This document shows, piece by piece, positions 8,403 through 17,559 of a DNA stretch of 64,000 bases. The notes beneath the pieces are model-generated. The model was not told where the DNA came from and searched no databases. It worked only from the letters and a program-made list of their open reading frames with translations. Position numbers and translations under genes: made by a program. This DNA is from Oscillospiraceae bacterium CM (GTDB taxonomy: Bacteria > Bacillota > Clostridia > Oscillospirales > Oscillospiraceae). Each line of letters starts with the position of its first letter. Position 1 is the first letter of the stretch. The DNA lies in contig CP072107.1 in the NCBI GenBank assembly GCA_022870705.1, positions 363,501-427,500 of the forward strand, in the 5' to 3' direction.

Positions 8403-9305
8403 TTACTTTGGTGCGGCCTGCACGATGGTGCGCGTCGTGTTGACCGCCGCCTGTGCGGTGTAGACCGCGCTCATGATATTGGCGCGGGTGCTGGTGTCCA
8501 GACCGAACGCTCCGCAGATGCGCGGCACCTCTCCGGCTGAGAGCATGAGTCCAAGCCCCAGAAGGCAGTGGTCGGGTATGACCATCAGCCCCGCTACCAA
8601 AATTGTGGCTTGCAGGAAGGTGGTCAGGCACAGACCGATGATCTGTTTGCACCACTGAATGAAGCCGTCCATATAGCCGCGGGGAACGCTGAACATATAC
8701 AGAGAGCCCACCGAGATCTGGATGAGCAGGATGCCGCCGCGCTTGAGGTTTGAAAAGAACACCTTGATCACGGCGTAGCCCATCATAATGATGATGAACA
8801 GCAGCAGGATCGGGCTTGTGATCGCACCGAGCCCACCGAACACTCCGGCGCTGAGCGCTTCCTCGGCTGTTCCCGCCGTACTGAGACTGTCAATGATCTG
8901 TGTCGCCAGCGTGTCGATACCGCTACCGTAACCAGTGATGCCAGAGGTCAGACTGGTCTGCAAATTGACGGACAGTTCGAACAGCCTCACCGGGACAATG
9001 GTAAACAGATTAACCGCCATAAAGCCCTTGAGGGCATTGAGCAAAGAATCCTTGACGCTGCCTCGTCCGTTCTGGTATTCAATGCCGCATTCAAACGTCG
9101 CCACCACAAGGCCGACGCCATAGAGCGCCCATGCCAGATAAGAGAAAAACAGCACAATACTCTGTACCCAGCTCATCTCGAACAGCTCGACACCCATGTT
9201 GCCCATTTGGGCAAAGAAGTCCCCGAGAAAACCAATTATCTGCCCGTAGACCCAATCGATGATCTGATCCATGACGTCGCCGAGCAGAAAATCCCATATA
9301 AACAA
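8403..9305 (-). CDS. TrbL/VirB6-like conjugal transfer membrane protein
   Basis: This 300-residue protein has an N-terminal amphipathic segment (MDQIIDWVYGQIIGFLGDFF) and about six membrane helices (residues 48-70, 90-115, 158-180 and further). It has a central soluble loop, as in TrbL/VirB6 inner-membrane channel components of type IV secretion systems. VirB6-type proteins help substrate DNA cross the membrane. The block around it holds Tad-like pilus genes and a small pilin-like protein, which supports a conjugation role. Family assignment rests on topology and context as well as on resemblance to the homologous clostridial ICE proteins. Confidence 0.75.
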   Translation of the reverse strand: MFIWDFLLGDVMDQIIDWVYGQIIGFLGDFFAQMGNMGVELFEMSWVQSIVLFFSYLAWALYGVGLVVATFECGIEYQNGRGSVKDSLLNALKGFMAVNLFTIVPVRLFELSVNLQTSLTSGITGYGSGIDTLATQIIDSLSTAGTAEEALSAGVFGGLGAITSPILLLFIIIMMGYAVIKVFFSNLKRGGILLIQISVGSLYMFSVPRGYMDGFIQWCKQIIGLCLTTFLQATILVAGLMVIPDHCLLGLGLMLSAGEVPRICGAFGLDTSTRANIMSAVYTAQAAVNTTRTIVQAAPK

Positions 9306-9337
9306 TTGCTAAATCACCTCTCTTTCCGCGCCTCCAT

Positions 9338-10174
9338 TCACATCTGCTGACCACTCATCTGCAGCGCTTCTGCCTGCGTCTGTTCCAGCAGGAGCGGCTT
9401 CGTGAGCATACGCTCAATGGACTCCGAGGAGTCGAACAGCGTGAGGTGCTCATTAACATACTTGCTTTCGTGATACATGAGCACGCCGCACAGCTCGCCC
9501 ATAATCTTGCAGGCGTCCAGATTGGCGGAAAGTGTCTTGATCGTGCCGACGCTGATGGAGTCGCGTCCACTTTCGTCAAACTTTCCCCGCAGACCGCAGT
9601 CGATGTAGATGCCCTCCGAGCCTCCGAAATTGACGATTGGAAGCATATCGAACTCATAGCTGCACAGCTTCTCTTTGTGCCGGTCATCCGGCAGGACATA
9701 ATCGCAGATGTCGTCAAAATTGGCGAGGTCGCCGTTCTCTCTGGCGCACTGCATAACATGGTCAAAGAGCTCGCCGCCGGTCATGCGCTGGCTCTCAATA
9801 TCCTGATTCAGCTTTCGCGTGTAACGCTCCATCAGGTGATCCCATTCGAAGGATGAGTAGGCGCTTTGGACGAGCTCACCGATGCTGCCGGGACTCTCCG
9901 GCAGGTTGTCTCTAAGCTGTGCCAGCCATTCCGCATCTTTCCTGTCGAGGATGTATGCCAGCAGACTCAACTCCTTTACGCCGCCCTCGACTTCTTCGGG
10001 CAAGCGGTCTGTCAGCGCCTCATTAAGTTCTTTGTCCGGCGTATCGAAATGCGCCTTCGCCTGTCCGTAGGCGAGATAGTACGAAACCGACCCTGCCATA
10101 AATTCTTCCGCATGGAGCGGCAGGGACAGTTCTCGCGTATCTCCATTGCGGGTAGTCAGTGTTATATGACTCAT
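9338..10174 (-). CDS. Conserved hypothetical ICE protein
   Basis: This 278-residue, acidic and probably soluble protein has no signal peptide or membrane helix. It starts MSHITLTTRNGDTRELSLPL, suggesting an N-terminal beta hairpin, then becomes mainly helical, with a repeated Glu/Leu pattern (RLPEEVEGGVKELSLLAYIL). A segment FGGSEGIYIDCGLRGKFDES near residue 183 could be a small beta domain. I do not recognise the family. It lies between the VirB2-like small protein (13 bases upstream) and the TrbL-like channel gene (32 bases downstream), so it is co-transcribed with conjugation genes and may be regulatory or cytoplasmic. Confidence 0.6.
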   Translation of the reverse strand: MSHITLTTRNGDTRELSLPLHAEEFMAGSVSYYLAYGQAKAHFDTPDKELNEALTDRLPEEVEGGVKELSLLAYILDRKDAEWLAQLRDNLPESPGSIGELVQSAYSSFEWDHLMERYTRKLNQDIESQRMTGGELFDHVMQCARENGDLANFDDICDYVLPDDRHKEKLCSYEFDMLPIVNFGGSEGIYIDCGLRGKFDESGRDSISVGTIKTLSANLDACKIMGELCGVLMYHESKYVNEHLTLFDSSESIERMLTKPLLLEQTQAEALQMSGQQM

Positions 10175-10187
10175 TCAGAGGGTCACC

Positions 10188-10532
10188 TCACATTCCAAGA
10201 ATATCCCACACATAGAGAGGTGCGGTCAGTGTAAACACGAGGCAGGCGAACAGAATCGCAGGGCCTGACCACTCAAACTGACCATGCTTTCTGTAGTCGA
10301 AGTACGCCATACCGAGCTTGGCGAAGAAGAAAACTGCGAGGATGAGGTCAATGGCTGGAAACACCACATTGTTGACCACCTGCTTGATCTGCTCGGAAGC
10401 ATCGCTCCATGTTCCCTCAATGGCTCCGGCAACATCGCCTGTAGCGAGAGCGGGTGTCGCCATGCACAGAGTGACCAGAAGGACAAGGCAGATTGCGACG
10501 ATGAGCTTCTTTTTGCTTTTCATAAATTTCAA
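10188..10532 (-). CDS. Small VirB2/pilin-like membrane protein (DUF3852-like)
   Basis: The 114-residue product begins with a signal peptide (MKFMKSKKKLIVAICLVLLV, cleavage probably after PALA, about residue 30). A short amphipathic region follows (IEGTWSDASEQIKQVVNNVV), then two membrane helices separated by a short basic loop (FDYRKHGQFEW). This signal-plus-two-helix layout is that of VirB2-type conjugative pilins. The sequence also resembles the DUF3852 family of clostridial conjugative elements. Its neighbours are a secreted Trp-rich protein and the TrbL-like protein. Pilin function is inferred from topology. Confidence 0.65.
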   Translation of the reverse strand: MKFMKSKKKLIVAICLVLLVTLCMATPALATGDVAGAIEGTWSDASEQIKQVVNNVVFPAIDLILAVFFFAKLGMAYFDYRKHGQFEWSGPAILFACLVFTLTAPLYVWDILGM

Positions 10533-10593
10533 ACCTTTCCTAAATAATAAAGGCCGCCGAGATACAGATTTCTCGGTGGCCTTGTTGATGCGC

Positions 10594-12390
10594 TTACGGT
10601 TTTGCCGGGGCGATGTGCCATTCCTCCCACAAGTTCCCCCGGATGGTGACGCTGTCGGTCATGTTCATACTGAGCATCCCCGCAGGCGTCCAGCAGTCGA
10701 GGAGCCATGTATAGGGCGTGTACGCTCCGTCAGGGAACCAGAGCGGCGTGAAATGGGTGCGGCGATTATAGGTGGAGTAGCGATTCGTCTTGAACTCAAA
10801 CTCTGAGCTTCTGCCGGTGAGCGTCCTGTCCAGTAGCCGCCAATAGGTTTCGTAGCCGAACTCCGGGAAGTAAGTCACGGCGTTCTGCGCTGCAGTGGTT
10901 GCCGCAGACTGGTCGGTGCGAACTCTGGCGCTCACGCTCTGCTGTATGCCATAGCCGCTTTTGGTGGTGTTGGCAGTCGCAGTGGGAGATTTGTCGTCAG
11001 GCGTTATGCTCATGGTTGCGGTAAGACTGGCAGTATAGCTGTTATAATCAAACTCCCACCAGCCGTGATCCTCCCACCAGCCATTGTCCACCCAATGATA
11101 CCAGTCGTCCCAATAGCCATCGCTGACCCTATTGCCATCCGCATCGGTATAGGATGTATCTACCCAAGAGCTGTGCCAGCACTTCTCCCATTTGGGGACC
11201 CATTCCCAATATTCATGCCACCACGGAGACCAGATGCCCCAGCTCGTCGAGGTGACCTCTGCGTTGGTCGGCATGGTGCTTGCCGAATATCCATCATTGC
11301 GGTCAGTGGCGATTGGGTTCGGCGGGTCGTTACCGTCAAGGTCGGTGATATTGCAGACTACTGTGCTTTGCGTCCAGCCTCCACCGCTTGTCGATACGCC
11401 AATGGTGATCACGCACGGCTCATCGGGCGTGTGCCATTTTACCCACGCAAGCTGGCTGTCGCCCTCCGGGTAGTACACCTCGCTCACGGTATAGGTTCTT
11501 CCTTCAATGGTAAACTGGACGCTGACGGGGTTGTCCGGGTCCGACTGACCACCGCCCACCTCCACGGAGGTGATGACGTCGGTATCCACGCGGTATTCGT
11601 AGTCAAACTCTGAGGGCACATAGGGGTCAATATCGTCACTAAATCGAACGATGCCTATACCGAGGGAAGATAGAATGTCGGAGTTGCTGACTTTCTGCGT
11701 TGTGCTGCCGCTCCATGCAGGGTATCCAAGGTCAGAAGTATCGAGAAACAGCGCAAGGGGCAGGTTTTTGTGCGTCAGCTTGCCCATCAATGCGTTCAGT
11801 TTGCCTCCCACCTGCTGGTCGTAGAGCGCAGCTTCGGTGGCAGTCATGACAAATGCCGCGCTGCGATACAGAAAAGCAGCAAGCGGTTCGATGACCAGCT
11901 TATAATCGCCGCTGATGAGATCCTCATAGGCAAAATTGGTGTAGCTGCAAATACCGCGCAAGACCTGTTCATCACAAAAATAGCTCTTGATAGCAGCAAT
12001 ACTTCCGGTTCCACTGTTTGTGGCGATTATTTTGGGAAGCGTCTGAGACGGAACAATATAAGTGTAGCTTCCAACGGTAGGGCTTAACCCTGTGCCAGCA
12101 TTATATTCGAGTTTGCTGACTTTTCCGAAGTGAATGATGTTCGATTTATTCCATGCCAACACATACTCCGGGGGCTTAATGAGGTCAACAGATGATGAGA
12201 CTGGCGTGTGGCTTTCCGCATCCACGATAGTCACCCGGACGCCGGAATCTCCATACCAGATGTTACCCTCTGAACCGTTGCCGAGGCCACCGCCGCCCGT
12301 ATCAATGTTCGGGTCGCCGGTGGCAAAAGCAGGAACGGTCAAACACAGCAGCATCACGACACAGAGGATGGCTGATAGTATTCGTTTCAA
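10594..12390 (-). CDS. Large secreted Trp-rich ICE protein
   Basis: The 598-residue protein has a clear signal peptide (MKRILSAILCVVMLLCLTVP, cleavage after FA near residue 24) and no further membrane helix, so it is probably exported. A Gly-rich linker follows, then a long beta-rich body. Residues about 382-446 (bases about 11052-11244) contain 16 tryptophans among many Asp, Glu and Tyr residues, including paired WW. Such density suggests carbohydrate, peptidoglycan or surface binding, but that is inference. A run of aromatic and Thr/Ser residues ends the protein. It lies between the DUF6550-like and VirB2-like genes of the conjugation operon, so it may form an external part of the pilus or mating apparatus. 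No catalytic motif was seen. Confidence 0.7.
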   Translation of the reverse strand: MKRILSAILCVVMLLCLTVPAFATGDPNIDTGGGGLGNGSEGNIWYGDSGVRVTIVDAESHTPVSSSVDLIKPPEYVLAWNKSNIIHFGKVSKLEYNAGTGLSPTVGSYTYIVPSQTLPKIIATNSGTGSIAAIKSYFCDEQVLRGICSYTNFAYEDLISGDYKLVIEPLAAFLYRSAAFVMTATEAALYDQQVGGKLNALMGKLTHKNLPLALFLDTSDLGYPAWSGSTTQKVSNSDILSSLGIGIVRFSDDIDPYVPSEFDYEYRVDTDVITSVEVGGGQSDPDNPVSVQFTIEGRTYTVSEVYYPEGDSQLAWVKWHTPDEPCVITIGVSTSGGGWTQSTVVCNITDLDGNDPPNPIATDRNDGYSASTMPTNAEVTSTSWGIWSPWWHEYWEWVPKWEKCWHSSWVDTSYTDADGNRVSDGYWDDWYHWVDNGWWEDHGWWEFDYNSYTASLTATMSITPDDKSPTATANTTKSGYGIQQSVSARVRTDQSAATTAAQNAVTYFPEFGYETYWRLLDRTLTGRSSEFEFKTNRYSTYNRRTHFTPLWFPDGAYTPYTWLLDCWTPAGMLSMNMTDSVTIRGNLWEEWHIAPAKP

Positions 12391-12462
12391 TAGAACACCT
12401 CCTTAGAGTGCAGAAGGAGCGCAGCCTCTCGACTGCGCTCCCAAGTAGTTGCTTTTCTGGTT

Positions 12463-13011
12463 TTAGTCCATGATGCCGACTTTGTTGCCATTCTCATATA
12501 TTGAGTCATCTTGGATTGCCGTACCCTCGCCGCTGCTTTCAATATATCCGAAGCCGGGTACATACACAGCACCGCTTGCATTCGTGCTGCCGCCCTGCGG
12601 GTCGGACGGAGTGGTCACTGTTGTCTGCTCCGGTGCGTAGGTGGGTGGCGTTTCGGTGTTGCGCTCCGACTCCGGCACATCCTCGTCGCCGTGGTCGTCC
12701 TCGACAGGCGTTGGATTCTCCGGTGCGTCGGGCTTGACCGGCGCTGCCTGAATGGTCTGCTCGGTGCCCTCGCTGTCGGCTCCGGCCGCAGGATCGGTCA
12801 CTGGATTTCCGGTGTTGATCTGTACATTCACGCCAGAGCTATCCGGCGTATCGATATTTACCACGGGGTCGGTGCTTGTGGCGGTATCACCATTCAGCTC
12901 AGGGTCGGTGGCCGTCGGTGAGGCGAATCGCCCTGCTATCGTTATCGCCAGCGCCACGCAGACCAATACGCCCAGCACGATGAGCCATGTGCGTTTTGTC
13001 TTATCTTTCAT
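12463..13011 (-). CDS. Membrane-anchored linker protein (DUF6550-like)
   Basis: The product (182 residues from the chosen start) has a short basic N-terminus, one membrane helix (TWLIVLGVLVCVALAITIAG, about residues 8-27), and then an extended Thr/Pro/Asp/Glu-rich, low-complexity exterior region. A small conserved C-terminal motif (YVPGFGYIESSGEG) ends the protein. This layout matches the DUF6550 family found in clostridial conjugative elements. ATG at 13011 is favoured because AGGAGG lies 10 bases upstream; an in-frame start at 13062 lacks such a site. It may tether or space surface components of the transfer apparatus. Confidence 0.7.
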   Translation of the reverse strand: MKDKTKRTWLIVLGVLVCVALAITIAGRFASPTATDPELNGDTATSTDPVVNIDTPDSSGVNVQINTGNPVTDPAAGADSEGTEQTIQAAPVKPDAPENPTPVEDDHGDEDVPESERNTETPPTYAPEQTTVTTPSDPQGGSTNASGAVYVPGFGYIESSGEGTAIQDDSIYENGNKVGIMD

Positions 13012-13108
13012 AGAGTTTTTGCCTCCTTTTCTTATCTCTGTGGATATCCCTCTAATTCGCACCCTACCACAGAAGGGTGCGGAAGTCTATTGGAAAAGCA
13101 AAGAATTA

Positions 13109-13738
13109 TTAGAACTTTGGGATATATTTTGCCTGTACCTTGAGCAGCATCCGAACAGGCGGCAAAACTGTTCCCGCAAAGCCGGACGGCACCTCCAGCA
13201 CCAGCGTTGCGTCCGCCAGATAGCCCTCGCTCTCCCCGCTGGCAAGACCGTTGTTGGAGAGCGTCACCGACAGGTTGGATATGGTGTACTCCAGCTCGTC
13301 GCCGGCGTAGCTGCAATAGCTGTCGCTGCCGTTGGCTGTCAGGCCGAGCGTTACGGCAAGCTGCGCGTAGATGTTTCCGGTATCAATGGTTTCCTCCCAC
13401 GACTCGTCATCGGTCGGCGAGTATCCCGCTGCGTAGCCCTCCCGGACGGCGTGGTAGACGTCGTCATAATTGTCGTTGACGGTGCTGATGACCGACTGCT
13501 GCACGGCGTCCCGAACGCCCTGTGCAATAATGGTCACCCGAAAGTATTCGGAAATGCCGCAGATGATGAGCAGAAGGCAGAGTGTGACAGCGATGGTCAG
13601 AGGGAACCCATCGCCGCGCTTGCCTTTCAGAAGAAAGTGCTTGTTGTTTTTGGATTCCGACTGCTTTTTTGTTGGCCTCTGGATGGCTTTCTTGGTACAC
13701 TTGGCGATGCGGAGTGGGTACGGCATGATCTTGCTCAT
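13109..13738 (-). CDS. TadE-like pseudopilin / pilus assembly protein
   Basis: The protein (209 residues) has a strongly basic N-terminus of about 45 residues, including a GDGFPLTIAV segment. One membrane helix follows (TVALxLLLIICGISEYFRV type, about residues 45-68), and then a 140-residue exterior domain. This is the layout of TadE/TadG minor pseudopilins, where a basic leader and a conserved Glu at the helix end precede the helix. The ATG at 13738 overlaps the upstream stop as ATGA, with GAGGTG as ribosome binding site; a TTG at 13744 is less likely. It forms part of a Tad cluster with CpaF-, TadB- and TadC-like genes. Confidence 0.65.
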   Translation of the reverse strand: MSKIMPYPLRIAKCTKKAIQRPTKKQSESKNNKHFLLKGKRGDGFPLTIAVTLCLLLIICGISEYFRVTIIAQGVRDAVQQSVISTVNDNYDDVYHAVREGYAAGYSPTDDESWEETIDTGNIYAQLAVTLGLTANGSDSYCSYAGDELEYTISNLSVTLSNNGLASGESEGYLADATLVLEVPSGFAGTVLPPVRMLLKVQAKYIPKF

Positions 13739-14130
13739 TTCCAATACACCTCGCTTTTGCCTGTCGCCTGTGCCACCAGTTCCACTGGGAAGGAGCCGAG
13801 CCCGCCGAAGCCGATGTCCATCGTGATTCTACAAGTGACGGTTACTTCCTCGTTGAGCTGGATGCGTCCGGTCCTGGACCATGAGACCTGCGGAGAGATC
13901 CCAAGGCGTTCCGAAAGGATAGAGGCACGGGTGCTGGTGGCGCTGCCGACCTGACCGGCGATCTCCGCCTCCCGCACCAGTTCTGTTGCATAGGTGTCGA
14001 GATTGTGCTTGGCAATGTAAACCGGCATCACCTTCACGGCAAGACCAATCACCAGCATGGCACAGAGGATCAGCACGACCACGTCGATATACCCTTCGCC
14101 GGGTTTCCCGGCTTTCAGTTTCTTCAGCAC
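13735..14130 (-). CDS. DUF4320-like pilus-associated membrane protein
   Basis: The 131-residue product has a short basic leader with a GEGYIDV motif (like the prepilin-type GxxxE start), and a membrane helix (VVLILCAMLVIGLAVKVMPV, residues 18-37). A 90-residue exterior beta-rich domain follows. DUF4320 proteins are found next to CpaF/TadB/TadC in clostridial conjugative elements. The leader plus helix suggests a prepilin peptidase substrate, though no prepilin peptidase gene is present in the window. Its stop overlaps the next gene by 4 bases. Confidence 0.7.
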   Translation of the reverse strand: MLKKLKAGKPGEGYIDVVVLILCAMLVIGLAVKVMPVYIAKHNLDTYATELVREAEIAGQVGSATSTRASILSERLGISPQVSWSRTGRIQLNEEVTVTCRITMDIGFGGLGSFPVELVAQATGKSEVYWK

Positions 14131-14141
14131 AGCGCACCTCC

Positions 14142-15023
14142 CTAAAACAGCAGCGTCATGGAATCAAGGATGACCATGGCGAGGACGACCACATAGGTCA
14201 GCATGAAACACGCAAGCATGATAAAGCTGAACACGCGGATCTTCGGCGGGATCTTTGCCGCCTTTGCCTTGAGCCGCTGCAGCTCCTGCTGCTTGAGGTC
14301 GTGACTGAGCATCTGGAAGTATAACCGTCCGTCATCGCCGCGCAGTACGCCGATGAGCCCTCTCGTAATATCCGAGAGCATGGGCGAAGCGATTCTGCCC
14401 TCGAAGCGAACCAGCGCCGCCTCATAGGAGGACGAGCGCATATCTGCGGTCAGCACATCGAGTTCTGCCGCAAACTCCGCACCAGCATGGTGCTTATAGT
14501 TTTCGAGAATCGTCAGTACGTCGCGGCTGGACGCCAACTCTTGCTCAACCGTCGCCACAAATCGCGGCAACTCCGCTTCGATCTTGTCACGGCGCTCCGC
14601 CACCTTTTCGTCCGCCTTGCGAGTTTCCTTAAAGTAGACGAGAATGGCGAGAACGACGACTACCAGCGCGAGAAGCGGAAAGATGAGCAGGCACGGTATT
14701 ACTAGCAGGAGCATGGAACAGGGCTTGATGATGGTATATGCCGTGTAGACCTCCGGGGTCATGTCCAGCCCTGCCGCGTTCAGCGTCCGAACCATCCGAG
14801 CCCTCTTGTACTCGTCCATGTGGATGAACTTCGAGAGCTTGATCGACCAGCCGAGGAACAGCGCATCCAGCGACTTCATGCGCTTTGCTTCCGCCTTTCC
14901 CGCCGATAGCAGGGCTCTCTCGGTGGAGATTTTGGGCAGTTTGAGGATGTCTGCTGTGATGAAGAACAGCCCGGCAGCGAGGGCGCATCCAAATAAAAAT
15001 AGCAAAAATGTCACGCCCGTCAC
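14142..15023 (-). CDS. TadC-like type II secretion F-domain protein
   Basis: The 293-residue inner-membrane protein has an N-terminal helix (residues 3-25). A cytoplasmic loop with repeated Lys/Arg follows, then two helices around residues 95-130. A second cytoplasmic T2SSF domain (AELPRFVATVEQELASSRDV, about 155-240) precedes a C-terminal helix. This matches TadC/GspF platform proteins, which interact with the CpaF ATPase to extrude a Flp-type pilus. It overlaps the TadB-like gene by 4 bases (ATGA type) and precedes the DUF4320-like gene by 11 bases. Confidence 0.85.
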   Translation of the reverse strand: MTGVTFLLFLFGCALAAGLFFITADILKLPKISTERALLSAGKAEAKRMKSLDALFLGWSIKLSKFIHMDEYKRARMVRTLNAAGLDMTPEVYTAYTIIKPCSMLLLVIPCLLIFPLLALVVVVLAILVYFKETRKADEKVAERRDKIEAELPRFVATVEQELASSRDVLTILENYKHHAGAEFAAELDVLTADMRSSSYEAALVRFEGRIASPMLSDITRGLIGVLRGDDGRLYFQMLSHDLKQQELQRLKAKAAKIPPKIRVFSFIMLACFMLTYVVVLAMVILDSMTLLF

Positions 15024-15955
15024 CTCCTATACTCAATGGGTTGCGTGAGCTTTACGACAAAAGCGAAGGAAATAAAGATCGCTCCGGCGCAGATGGCAAG
15101 CACGATTTGTCCGGGGATGCTGTGCATCAGGACAGCGTACCAGTCGGCGTTGATGAACTTGAGCAGAGGGATGTTCAGCACCACCAGCGCCGCCATGGTG
15201 ATGAACTCCTTGCGGGGGCCGAACACGAGGTTCTCCAGCTCGCCGCTGACGATCCGCATATCCGAGAGCTTGGCCACAATGGGTGTAAGGGTGGTTTTCA
15301 GCCCACGATCATACTGGCACGCCAAAACCGCATCGCACCATTCACCGAACACTTCGTTGTCGATGGAGCCTCGCAGCTCGGCAATAGCGGCTTCCATGTC
15401 GGGGTCGATGCTTCGCACACGGGTGAGATAGCTCTGAAATACGCCGCAGACCGGCTGGTTCAGGTAGCTGATGTTTTCCTCCACGGCAGTCAGAAAGTCC
15501 TCGCTTCGGAGATAGGCTGTGGTAATGATGCTTAGTGCCGTTTCCAGCTCGGAGGACACATCTTTTTTGAAATGGCCAGCAGTCAGCTTCACATACCAAA
15601 ACGGGATGAACATCATCCCGACCGCCATCACCGGCACAAGGAAGAAGTTGCCCATGACGATGGCAATCCCCGCGCCGATAGCGAACAACAGAAAGGACAC
15701 GGCGCAGATCATGGGGAAGCGGGCTTCCTTGCCTGTGGCCTTTAGGATTGTCTGCGCGTCCTCAATTTCCCGGCGCAGGAAGGATTTCTTTTTGCGGTGG
15801 GTGCTTTCGTTGATCTCAGAGCGGATGCTTTTGGGTGCGGAGGTCAGACGTTGGAATATGCCTTGCGTGAAGTCCATGGGTGAAATGCGAAGGATAAGAA
15901 AAGCGCCGACAATCATGCCGACGCTGGCGACTAAGAGTAATGTGGTCAAGTTCAA
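15020..15955 (-). CDS. TadB-like type II secretion F-domain protein
   Basis: This 311-residue protein has an N-terminal membrane helix (TLLLVASVGMIVGAFLILR), a basic cytoplasmic stretch, paired central helices (about residues 82-122), a cytoplasmic helical domain (FKKDVSSELETALSIITTAY, about 128-260) and two C-terminal helices. TadB and TadC form the heteromeric inner-membrane platform of tight-adherence pili. The gene overlaps its neighbours by 4 bases on both sides, showing a tightly coupled operon with the CpaF-like ATPase and the TadC-like gene. Confidence 0.85.
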   Translation of the reverse strand: MNLTTLLLVASVGMIVGAFLILRISPMDFTQGIFQRLTSAPKSIRSEINESTHRKKKSFLRREIEDAQTILKATGKEARFPMICAVSFLLFAIGAGIAIVMGNFFLVPVMAVGMMFIPFWYVKLTAGHFKKDVSSELETALSIITTAYLRSEDFLTAVEENISYLNQPVCGVFQSYLTRVRSIDPDMEAAIAELRGSIDNEVFGEWCDAVLACQYDRGLKTTLTPIVAKLSDMRIVSGELENLVFGPRKEFITMAALVVLNIPLLKFINADWYAVLMHSIPGQIVLAICAGAIFISFAFVVKLTQPIEYRR

Positions 15956-17559
15956 ACAGCCTCCCCTCTATATTCGGATTTGGACGCGGGCGTTTCATTC
16001 ATGTCACTCACCGGGTTAGGTGCGCGAATTGTCAGCGGCGACTCGCCGCCTGCCTCCTTTCTGATAAATTGATTGAGTTGGCTTTGCGGCATACCGTTGT
16101 CGATCAGCCGCTTTTGCAGGCTGTGGGACAGGTCCTGTACCTGTTCGTGGCAACCGTCGATGATGTATCTTCCATCTTCATAGCGGTTCTCCGTAATGTG
16201 ATATTGGAAGATTGGGTTATACTGCCGCGTCCCGTTCGGCAGGATCTCGCACTCCATGATTTCCATAAGGCGGCGCTGTTTGTTTTCAAGCTGCTTGCAG
16301 AAAACCACAAGCGGGTACGCTTCCGTGACATAGTCCATGAGTGTGGCGTCGGACATATCCACGGCGCGCTTGCACAAGGAGACCATGCGTCGGTAGGTCG
16401 CTTCACAGGAATTGGAATGGATGGTGGTCAGAACGGCGACGCCGGTTCGCGCAGCCTCCTGCGCCGCGTTTGCTTCGGCTCCGCGCATCTCGCCCACAAA
16501 AATGAGGTCGGGGTTGAAGCGCAAAGCGATGTCCAGCAGGCTTATCTGTGTTATGCACTGGCGCTCGTTCTCACTGTCACGTGTCAGAGTGTTGACGACC
16601 GAATTGATCACCTGACCGTTTTCCTCACGGATGAGGGCTACCTCGCGAGAGCCGTTCTCAATGGTGAAAATGCGTTTGTTGTTGGGGATCGTGGTTAGCA
16701 GCCAGTTCGCCATGGTTGTCTTGCCGGAGCTGGTTGCGCCCGCCACGCAGATGGAAATACCGTAGTGCAGACAGGCGGCGAGGAAATCCAGCATTTCATC
16801 TGTGGCTGTCCCGCCGTTTACAAAGTCCTGCTTCTCCATATCCTGTGGGTTGACGATACGGATGGAGGCGGAAACGCCCACCTCCTTATCCACCACCGGC
16901 GTTTTCAGCGCGGCGATACGAATATTCTGCGTCAGTGTGCCGATGACTGCTGGGCTGGCGTTATCCAGAATGACGCCGGAGGCATGGAGCATACGGCGTA
17001 CCACATTGATAGCGTGCTCGGGCGAGTCGAAGTGTTCCTTGAGCTTTTCCGTCAGGCCGCTTGAATACTGCACCTCGATATCCCGCCATGAGTTGATGTC
17101 AATTTCCTCGATGCCGTGGCCGAAGATGTATTTGGTGAGGAAGCCATACTCCGCCATCTCCGAATAGATGGCGTCCACCAGCTCGTCTGGACTCATCCCT
17201 TTGACGGCGATCCGCTTGTCCTGGATGTACTTTGCGGCATAGCGCCGGATCTGATCACGGCTGTCCGTGCCGCCCCCGGTCATGAGTGTGGAGTAATTTG
17301 AGGCGATATAGCCCTGCACCTCGCGGCAGACGTCAGAGAACTCACGGCTGTCGTCCTCCGGGGCGAAAAACAAAGAATGCGCCCTGCCGGTCGTTACGGG
17401 ATTCGTCACGACCGGGGGCGCATCTTCTTCGGGTGCAATGATTTCGCTGGAAATTATAGGCGCTTGCATCTTTTCAGGTGCGGGTTCAGCATACTCCCGC
17501 ATGGGAGGCTGAGGCTCTGCCGGGGTAAACATAGAGACATTTCTTTTCTGACCTAACAT
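15952..17559 (-). CDS. cpaF: CpaF/TadA-like secretion ATPase
   Basis: The 535-residue protein is the traffic ATPase that would power pilus assembly. After a Pro/Glu-rich N-terminal region (residues 1-60) comes the N-terminal CpaF domain. The GspE-type ATPase core follows with Walker A GATSSGKTT (about residue 274), the Asp box FNPDLIFVGEMRGAEA, a Walker B-type segment, and a His box (TTIHSNS). CpaF proteins also occur in conjugative elements with Tad-like pili, as here. It overlaps the TadB-like gene by 4 bases and the TadZ-like gene by 7 bases. All key residues appear intact, so the ATPase could still be functional. Confidence 0.92.
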   Translation of the reverse strand: MLGQKRNVSMFTPAEPQPPMREYAEPAPEKMQAPIISSEIIAPEEDAPPVVTNPVTTGRAHSLFFAPEDDSREFSDVCREVQGYIASNYSTLMTGGGTDSRDQIRRYAAKYIQDKRIAVKGMSPDELVDAIYSEMAEYGFLTKYIFGHGIEEIDINSWRDIEVQYSSGLTEKLKEHFDSPEHAINVVRRMLHASGVILDNASPAVIGTLTQNIRIAALKTPVVDKEVGVSASIRIVNPQDMEKQDFVNGGTATDEMLDFLAACLHYGISICVAGATSSGKTTMANWLLTTIPNNKRIFTIENGSREVALIREENGQVINSVVNTLTRDSENERQCITQISLLDIALRFNPDLIFVGEMRGAEANAAQEAARTGVAVLTTIHSNSCEATYRRMVSLCKRAVDMSDATLMDYVTEAYPLVVFCKQLENKQRRLMEIMECEILPNGTRQYNPIFQYHITENRYEDGRYIIDGCHEQVQDLSHSLQKRLIDNGMPQSQLNQFIRKEAGGESPLTIRAPNPVSDMNETPASKSEYRGEAV

